The notes under the pieces: model-generated
What the model saw: the letters and a program-made list of their open reading frames with translations, nothing else
What the model was told of the DNA's origin: nothing
Databases searched by the model: none
Shown: piece after piece, positions 17,789 to 20,049 of the stretch
How positions within the stretch are numbered: position 1 is the first letter of the stretch
How the letters are laid out: each line of letters begins with the position of its first letter
Translations under genes and position numbers: made by a program
From: Priapulus caudatus
Taxonomy: Eukaryota > Priapulida > Priapulimorpha > Priapulimorphida > Priapulidae
Length of the DNA stretch: 20,049 bases
Assembly (NCBI RefSeq): GCF_000485595.1
Contig: NW_014577257.1
Location: 170,245 to 190,293 of the forward strand
Direction of reading: 5' to 3'

Positions 17789-19618
17789 AGAATCACTGCA
17801 TATAGTCAAGAGTAAGATAATAACCCATTAAGGGGTGATGGGTTAAGATAATTGGTTATTATCTTACTCTTGATATAATTCATTAATGTGGTAGTGTGGT
17901 TCATTAATGTGGTAATGTGGTTCATTAATGTGGTAATGTGGTTCATTAATGTGGTTCAGCAAAACGTCAGTCAATGTCATAAGTTATAAATCGTCTTTCT
18001 GATCTGTTCAGAGTGCAGTGCAATTCTCTAACCACACATGCAAGCGAGATATATACCATTTATGAACCTTAGCACGAGAAAGGTAGAAAACTAATAATTG
18101 ATAGCAATAATTGTTTATTGTTATTGTACTAGGTACGATAACCATTACTGCGAGAGAGATATTTTATACAAATGTTTTTAAAATAAAACCGCATAATCGA
18201 AGAGATCTTTGCTTATTGTTATATTTATATCATAATAGAGAGAGGGGAAAGAGAGAGAAAGAGAGACAGAGAGAGAGAGAGAGAGGCCGATGGACAGACG
18301 GACGGACGAACGAAGGAGCGACTGGCAGACAGACAGACAGACAGACAGGCAGACAGACAGGCAGACAGGCAGACAGACAGGTAGGCAGGCAGGGAGATAT
18401 ACAGACAGGCACGAAGGCAGAAAGGTAGCGCAAACGGGGGTAAGCGAGGAGGTGGGGTAGCGGCATACCCCGTCCTCCCCACTCGAGTTATAGCGCCCCG
18501 AAAAAAATAAACCTGTCGGTGGTGTCTACAAGAGAAATGCTATGATAATAACGTTATCGTTCGGACATTGATGGCAACACGGAGTAATGCAGCATGGTAG
18601 CCTGCAGGTATACGTGGCCGCACATGCTGAATCAATCCACCATCATCTAAAGCTTACCGGAAAAAGCGTCGTCATGAAATAATGCCAGGAAAACATTAAT
18701 TTGCCAGCAAATTTGCGAGGACGGAAGCGTCTGTGACGTTGTAACGCACGCACGGGGATTTTTATGGCCCGACATAAATGTGTTAAACTTTATAACGGTG
18801 CTCAAAGTCAACTGCCCATAAAGGAAAGCGTAAAAGTGTTAAATTGCGAGTGGAAAGACGTGATCATGTGTGCAAGTGTTTGCAAGATGTTGCTCTTGCG
18901 ACGAGGATGCGTGCTTTATTGCGAGGGGTATATGGTTTGGTTAACTCTTTGCTACCATCTGCGGAAGCTTCGCGGTTTATGCACCTGATATTTTATCGTG
19001 CATGGCAGCATCCTCCCAGCCTCCAGTGCAGTACAGCGAGAGTTGAGGCCTGAAATCGCGCCCAAGATGCATTAAATTTCGCTCCTAAACATAAATGCTT
19101 TACCAGGCAGTAAACGAACATGTGGAATTGTGTTTCCATGGTCGATTATTTAGAGAAACTGAAAAGGGCGCCCCGTCAATATTTTATTAAGTTTGTTTGC
19201 TTGTTGAAAAATTGCTTTATTATTTCTGCAGAGCCATCGCACTGTTTAAAGGCTGGGTGCCAAAGATCATGAGATTAGGACCAGGTATGTTTGATATTTA
19301 CTCCCACTAACCAAACTGGATTTGTGTAAAACCGCCTTTGCAGTCAGCGAGTAAAACGCTGTTTACTGCACAAACTGAAAGGGGTAAAACATCTTGAATA
19401 GCAGTTTCTTTGTCAGCGGTACGAATTAATTGCAATAAAGTTAAATAATTATGTGAAAGTAAAGTTTTATTAGAATTAAAAACGTGACTTTAGGGTCATC
19501 GACAATAGCCGTGTTATGAACAAGTGTTATCATTATTAATGTCCTCGTGTTTACAGGTGGAGCTATCATGCTGATGGTGTACGAACAAGTGTACGAGTTC
19601 CTGAAGGAGAAATTCTGA
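5954..19618 (+). CDS. SLC25A21: Mitochondrial 2-oxodicarboxylate carrier, nine coding exons (join of the exon entries below)
   Basis: Joining the nine exons gives 957 nt and 318 residues, with splice phases 1,2,0,0,0,0,2,1 all consistent. The family exchanges 2-oxoadipate and 2-oxoglutarate across the inner mitochondrial membrane, in lysine and tryptophan catabolism. Three carrier repeats are visible. The Px[DE]xx[KR] signatures are PLDLVK (50-55), PFEVVK (147-152) and PFDVAK (246-251). The even-numbered helices lie near 101-117, 197-214 and 295-314. Subfamily-specific stretches such as QGLNKGLTATLGRHGV (185-200) and PFDVAKSRIQGPQPVPG (246-262) match animal SLC25A21 as I recall it. The human protein is about 299 residues; the extra length here is almost all N-terminal. 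The gene spans about 13.7 kb, with long introns 2 (4,569 bp) and 7 (5,390 bp). Family assignment is very secure. The main uncertainty is the assembly of introns 2 and 7. Confidence 0.95.
6363..6522. mobile_element. Foldback MITE-like element in intron 1
   Basis: Arms of 55 bases at 6363-6417 and 6468-6522 are inverted copies with a single mismatch (54/55). They enclose a 50-base AT-rich loop containing TTAGGATTAGGGTTAGGG. The ends read GGTCTATGTCCCCC. There is no coding capacity. The same terminal sequence bounds two other elements, at 7301-7518 and 10111-10328. No target-site duplication is convincing. Confidence 0.8.
6688..6820 (+). CDS. SLC25A21: SLC25A21 coding exon 2 (residues 41-84 plus two bases of 85)
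   Basis: Acceptor ...CATGTAG ends at 6687 and donor GTATAT starts at 6821 (phase 2). The exon finishes helix 1 with the first carrier signature, HPLDLVKTRFQVQ (49-61), and continues into the matrix loop (DCFRRIYAKEG, 75-85). It joins exon 1 through a split Gly codon. Reading on past 6820 leaves the family alignment at once, which supports the donor chosen. Confidence 0.92.
6821..7084 (+). other. Start of intron 2, no gene
   Basis: Intronic sequence. The phrase CTCACGCAT recurs three to four times between 6919 and 6995 in an irregular way, suggesting a fragment of a dispersed repeat. The open frame 6760-7059 is exon 2 in a wrong frame running into the intron. Confidence 0.5.
7085..7530. repeat. 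Block C: 446-bp duplicated segment, copy 1
   Basis: The segment aligns base for base with 9895-10340 at a constant offset of 2,810. I count 11 substitutions and no indels (about 97.5% identity). It contains a complete MITE-like element (7301-7518). Both edges abut simple sequence: a T-run on the left, CA repeats on the right. Confidence 0.95.
7301..7518. mobile_element. MITE-like element with GGGTCTATGTCCCCC termini, copy in block C
   Basis: The 218-bp element starts GGGTCTATGTCCCCCC and ends GGGGGACATAGACCC. Terminal inverted repeats of about 37 bases are discernible and are cleaner in the second copy at 10111-10328. Inside are TTAGGGTTAGGG and a near-perfect palindrome centred near 7466 (ACGTTCCGGTATACCGGACC). 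It has no coding capacity. Confidence 0.75.
7531..7595. repeat. CA-rich simple sequence joining blocks C and A'
   Basis: Short runs of CACACAACC and CACGCACGCG occupy about 45 bases, followed by the start of block A'. Confidence 0.7.
7596..8600. repeat. Block A': version of 1-1100 inside intron 2
   Basis: Colinear with block A, but shorter because it has fewer inserted bases. Shared words such as GATGGCGATCGCGC and GCCAGCGCCACTGACTTC anchor the alignment. No gene is recognised. This copy reads more naturally in its repeats (for example ACGCGCGCACGCACGCGC) and may be closer to the true sequence. Confidence 0.85.
8601..8742. repeat. CA/CACG-rich tract
   Basis: Imperfect CA and CGCA repeats that correspond to the start of the longer tract at 1130-1620. 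Confidence 0.9.
8743..8850. repeat. Compound trinucleotide repeat (CAT)n-(CAC/CAA)n-(CAG)n
   Basis: Eight CAT units run into CAC, CAA and then CAG units interrupted by TAG. The in-frame poly-Ser, poly-Ile and poly-Gln readings come from the repeat and are broken by TAG codons in the Gln frame. This is not a coding exon. Confidence 0.9.
8851..9596. other. Intron 2 sequence, nothing recognised
   Basis: Mixed and then AT-rich sequence without motif or credible open frame. Confidence 0.4.
9597..9670. repeat. 28-bp tandem repeat, 2.6 copies
   Basis: GTTATTTTAAAAGTAACTAT followed by GTTACTAT repeats at 9597, 9625 and 9653 with one substitution in the last copy. Each unit also holds an inverted pair (AGTAAC and GTTACT). 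Confidence 0.9.
9853..9885. repeat. (CACG)n microsatellite
   Basis: About eight uninterrupted ACGC units lie directly before the T-run that begins block C'. Confidence 0.95.
9895..10340. repeat. Block C': 446-bp duplicated segment, copy 2
   Basis: See block C: same length, 11 mismatches, no gap. This copy continues into the unique sequence leading to exon 3. Confidence 0.95.
10111..10328. mobile_element. MITE-like element with GGGTCTATGTCCCCC termini, copy in block C'
   Basis: The left end GGGTCTATGTCCCCCTAGGG and following TACTGCCGGAACGTACCC match the inverted right end over about 37 bases with roughly two mismatches, making this the best-preserved copy. An internal TTAGGGTTAGGG is present. 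It is non-autonomous. The transposase superfamily cannot be named from the ends alone. Confidence 0.75.
10341..11086. other. Intron 2 sequence, nothing recognised
   Basis: AT-rich, non-repetitive sequence without a supported gene. Confidence 0.45.
11087..11197 (+). mobile_element. Probable LINE 3'-end relic in intron 2
   Basis: The frame reads PRKTWADCLIQDAAG, then LAPERGQWKV after a short gap. That order (Arg-Pro-Arg-Lys-x-Trp, Asp-Cys, then Ala...Asp/Glu-Arg-x-x-Trp) is the tail motif of many RTE/CR1-like reverse transcriptase proteins (family knowledge). The match is short and the upstream frame does not extend it, so this is a degraded fragment inside the intron and not an exon of the carrier. 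Confidence 0.5.
11390..11456 (+). CDS. SLC25A21: SLC25A21 coding exon 3 (residues 85-107)
   Basis: Acceptor ATATTTCAG ends at 11389 and donor GTAAAA starts at 11457 (phase 0). The exon encodes IASFYKGILPPILAETPKRA, the matrix helix h12 with the aromatic-Lys-Gly motif (FYKG, 89-92) and the start of helix 2. The PPILAETPKRA string is typical of the 2-oxodicarboxylate carrier subfamily. Confidence 0.93.
11855..11917 (+). CDS. SLC25A21: SLC25A21 coding exon 4 (residues 108-128)
   Basis: A T-rich tract ending TATATTGCAG at 11854 precedes the exon, and donor GTAAGA starts at 11918. It encodes FFTFEQYKKFWAFG..., the end of helix 2. F111-E112-Q113-Y114-K115 fits the cytoplasmic-gate pattern [FY][DE]xx[KR]. 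Length is 63 nt, phase 0 at both ends. Confidence 0.93.
12076..12141. repeat. AT-rich inverted repeat in intron 4
   Basis: Arms of 22 bases (12076-12097 and 12120-12141) pair with one mismatch around a 22-base loop. They are built from CTATTATATTCTCAT. It may be a tiny foldback element or a chance AT hairpin, although the arm quality argues against chance. Confidence 0.75.
12311..12421 (+). CDS. SLC25A21: SLC25A21 coding exon 5 (residues 129-165)
   Basis: Acceptor TATCGTTTAG ends at 12310 and donor GTAGGA starts at 12422. The exon encodes helix 3 with the second carrier signature: GLTEAIVINPFEVVKVRLQ (138-156, PFEVVK at 147-152). The acceptor has a weak pyrimidine tract. It is the least certain splice site of the model, but it is the only nearby AG that keeps frame and removes the in-frame TAG just upstream. 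Confidence 0.9.
12991..13155 (+). CDS. SLC25A21: SLC25A21 coding exon 6 (residues 166-220)
   Basis: Acceptor CTATTGCAG ends at 12990 and donor GTATGG starts at 13156. The exon encodes the second matrix helix and helix 4, with KKDGYGMQGLNKGLTATLG (178-196) and RHGVWNMIYFGFYHN (197-211). The Arg-His pair on helix 4 sits in the region where carriers bind substrate. GRHGV is a strong subfamily marker. Length is 165 nt, phase 0 at both ends. Confidence 0.95.
13660..13841 (+). CDS. SLC25A21: SLC25A21 coding exon 7 (residues 221-280 plus two bases of 281)
   Basis: Acceptor CCTCGTGCAG ends at 13659 and donor GTACGT starts at 13842 (phase 2). The exon encodes helix 5 with the third signature, NIPFDVAKSRIQGPQPVPG (244-262), then the conserved YRTCF and the matrix loop ending KEEG. 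The GTACGT donor lies directly against a tandem repeat that occupies the start of intron 7. Confidence 0.95.
13851..14175. repeat. ~85-bp tandem repeat, about four copies, at the start of intron 7
   Basis: GCGGCCCACG recurs at 13851, 13937 and 14020 (spacing 86 and 83). GGCTTATAGAATT and TTTGGCTAGTA recur within each unit. A fourth, more diverged unit covers about 14102-14175. The array begins ten bases after the exon 7 junction and almost touches the splice donor. Confidence 0.9.
14176..14430. other. Intron 7 sequence, nothing recognised
   Basis: No gene or clear repeat, apart from a short TAATAATTATAATAATT stretch near 14380. Confidence 0.4.
14431..14517. repeat. (GT)n/(GCGT)n tract
   Basis: GTGTGTGAGC passes into GCGTGCGTGCGTGCGTCGTC-type repeats. 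Confidence 0.85.
14705..14968. repeat. (CAGA)n/(CAGG)n low-complexity tract D
   Basis: Repeated ACAGACAGGCAGGCAGAC text covers about 260 bases. A related, shorter tract precedes block E' at 18290-18390, so the tract is part of the duplicated module. Confidence 0.9.
15778..15831 (+). pseudogene. Disrupted copy of SLC25A21 exon 8
   Basis: The segment matches 19232-19284 but carries several one- or two-base indels (for example ATGCGCATCTG against ATCGCACTG), so the frame is lost. The flanking CAG acceptor and GTATGT donor survive. No coding use is supported. It may be an assembly duplicate and not a real pseudoexon. Confidence 0.75.
16179..16268 (+). pseudogene. Disrupted copy of SLC25A21 exon 9, containing a 23-C run
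   Basis: It matches 19557-19618, ending in the same TTCTGAGTTTGTCATATA context, but a run of 23 C (16192-16214) sits where the intact copy has GCTATCATG. Further single-base losses follow. The acceptor reads GTTGAAG in place of TTTACAG. No functional reading is possible. Confidence 0.75.
16552..16773. repeat. Large inverted repeat just past the poly(A) signals
   Basis: CTTCACCTATTATTG at 16552 is matched in inverted form by CAATAATAGGTGAAG ending at 16773. The arms continue through GACAAG..GTGCTGCAAA and end in an AT core (TAAATATAGATATATC). The left arm has small indels relative to the right arm. The left arm at 19912-20049 in block E' matches the right arm almost exactly. Left arms carry about 45 extra bases (GACACACGCCCACC...) that the right arm lacks. 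Confidence 0.85.
16774..17677. other. Non-coding sequence between the two 3'-end copies, nothing recognised
   Basis: AT-rich sequence, with only short open frames and no motif. Annotated as intron 7 if the exon 8-9 copy in E' is used. If E and E' are alleles, this stretch is downstream flank. Confidence 0.4.
17678..17789. repeat. (GTT)n/(ATT)n trinucleotide tract
   Basis: GTTATTGTTATTGTTGTTGTTG-type repeats, ending with about eleven uninterrupted GTT units at 17756-17789. Confidence 0.9.
17806..17873. repeat. Perfect 20-bp inverted repeat with nested hairpin
   Basis: TCAAGAGTAAGATAATAACC (17806-17825) is exactly inverted at 17854-17873. A second perfect 8-bp pair, TAACCCAT/ATGGGTTA (17821-17828 and 17838-17845), overlaps the inner end of the arm, so two foldings compete. 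It sits between the GTT tract and a 21-bp tandem repeat. Confidence 0.9.
17879..17955. repeat. 21-bp tandem repeat, about 3.6 copies
   Basis: TTCATTAATGTGGTAATGTG plus G repeats from 17879, with one G/A variant in the first unit. Confidence 0.95.
18235..18390. repeat. (GA)n then (CAGA)n tract preceding block E'
   Basis: GAGAGAGAAAGAGAGA gives way to GACGGACGAACGAA and then CAGACAGACAGGCAGAC repeats. It is the counterpart of tract D at 14705-14968 but is preceded by GA repeats absent there. Confidence 0.9.
19232..19284 (+). CDS. SLC25A21: SLC25A21 coding exon 8, intact copy (residues 281-298 plus one base)
   Basis: Acceptor TATTTCTGCAG ends at 19231 and donor GTATGT starts at 19285 (phase 1). 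The exon encodes AIALFKGWVPKIMRLGP (282-298), the third aromatic-Lys-Gly motif (FKG) and the start of helix 6. It joins exon 7 through a split Gly codon. A second, frame-broken version of this exon lies at 15778-15831. This copy was chosen because it keeps frame and matches the family. Confidence 0.9.
19557..19618 (+). CDS. SLC25A21: SLC25A21 coding exon 9 with stop, intact copy (residues 299-318)
   Basis: Acceptor GTGTTTACAG ends at 19556. The exon encodes GAIMLMVYEQVYEFLKEKF (300-318) followed by TGA at 19616-19618, which is helix 6 and a short basic tail. RLGPGGA, spanning the exon 8/9 junction, is the conserved end-of-repeat motif of these carriers. A disrupted copy lies at 16179-16268. 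Confidence 0.92.
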
Positions 19619-19909
19619 GTTTGTCATATACAAATGCATTCGGAATCAGCAGCAGAACAATTAGACCTGTTCCAATCTATCGTCCCGTTATCAGCCAAGA
19701 CGAAGCGACTCAGGACAAATGCACAATCTCGTTTCCATGGCAACAGATGTGCGGCTCGTTTTAAAAGGTCGACTTGTTGCCGTGTCGTACATTGTTTTGC
19801 GTCTTCCAGTCACGCGATTAACATTTGACGTCAAACGTTGCGGTGTCGTAGACACAGATCTGAAGCACAGGCACTTGGAGCGTTTCAATAAAATATAATG
19901 CTAAATAAA
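19619..19909 (+). promoter_or_regulatory. Likely 3' UTR with two poly(A) signals
   Basis: About 290 bases follow the stop codon. Two canonical AATAAA hexamers lie at 19887-19892 and 19904-19909, just before the left arm of a large inverted repeat. The same pair occurs in the duplicate at 16524-16529 and 16541-16546. The cleavage site cannot be placed from sequence alone. Confidence 0.6.
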
Positions 19910-20049
19910 CTCTCCTTCACCTATTATTGCCGACAAGCCGTGCTGCAAATGCTCCAGCCACTGCGACACACGCCCACCGCACGCACGCTGCTGCACGCTA
20001 CTGGCATTACTGCACACTTACACATAAATATAGATATATCTATATTTAT

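Larger units (their letters stand above)
18391..20049 (+). repeat. Block E': intact version of the SLC25A21 3' end, cut by the window edge
   Basis: Contains the frame-preserving exons 8 and 9, UTR, poly(A) signals and the left arm of the large inverted repeat. The window stops inside the AT core of that repeat. It still carries small indels relative to block E in non-coding parts, so it too may be imperfect outside the exons. Confidence 0.85.

Overview
This is animal nuclear DNA and not a bacterial window. It holds one recognisable protein-coding gene, on the plus strand, split by eight GT-AG introns. The gene is the mitochondrial 2-oxodicarboxylate carrier (SLC25A21/ODC1 type). Its nine coding exons (5954-6074, 6688-6820, 11390-11456, 11855-11917, 12311-12421, 12991-13155, 13660-13841, 19232-19284, 19557-19618) join in phase without a stop and give 957 nt, or 318 residues plus TGA. 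All three mitochondrial-carrier repeats are present. The host looks like a marine invertebrate, perhaps a deuterostome such as an echinoderm, hemichordate or lancelet. I infer this only from intron structure, abundant microsatellites, foldback elements and scattered 'taggcctat'-like motifs, so the phylum is not established.

Layout. 1-1130 is an indel-rich second version of 7596-8600 (block A/A'). 1130-5690 is non-coding: CA, GT, GA and CCCCTACC-type low complexity, plus a ~126-132 bp tandem repeat that has been split by a GA expansion. 5690-5775 (minus) is a LINE 3'-end relic. 5954-6820 holds exons 1-2, with a foldback MITE in intron 1. Intron 2 (6821-11389) contains a 446-bp duplicated block (C/C') carrying a second MITE that shares its terminal inverted repeat with the intron-1 element, then block A', trinucleotide repeats, a 28-bp tandem repeat and a second LINE relic. 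11390-13841 carries exons 3-7. Intron 7 (13842-19231) starts with an ~85-bp tandem repeat and contains a degraded second version of the gene's own 3' end (block E, with exon 8- and exon 9-like pieces), a large inverted repeat and another palindrome. Block E' (about 18383 to the window end) carries the intact exons 8 and 9, the 3' UTR and two poly(A) signals.

The main point for a reader is the duplication pattern. A/A' and E/E' differ mostly by single-base insertions and deletions, in exon and intron alike, whereas C/C' differ only by substitutions (11 of 446 bases, no indel). The simplest reading is a heterozygous genome in which two haplotypes were placed end to end, with some segments filled from uncorrected long reads. 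The exon 8-9 copy at 15.8-16.3 kb should therefore not be called a pseudogene or alternative exon without checking. I see no CRISPR array, tRNA or rRNA gene, and no convincing novel multi-gene system. The biologically interesting novelty is the MITE family with TIR GGGTCTATGTCCCCC and internal TTAGGG-like repeats.
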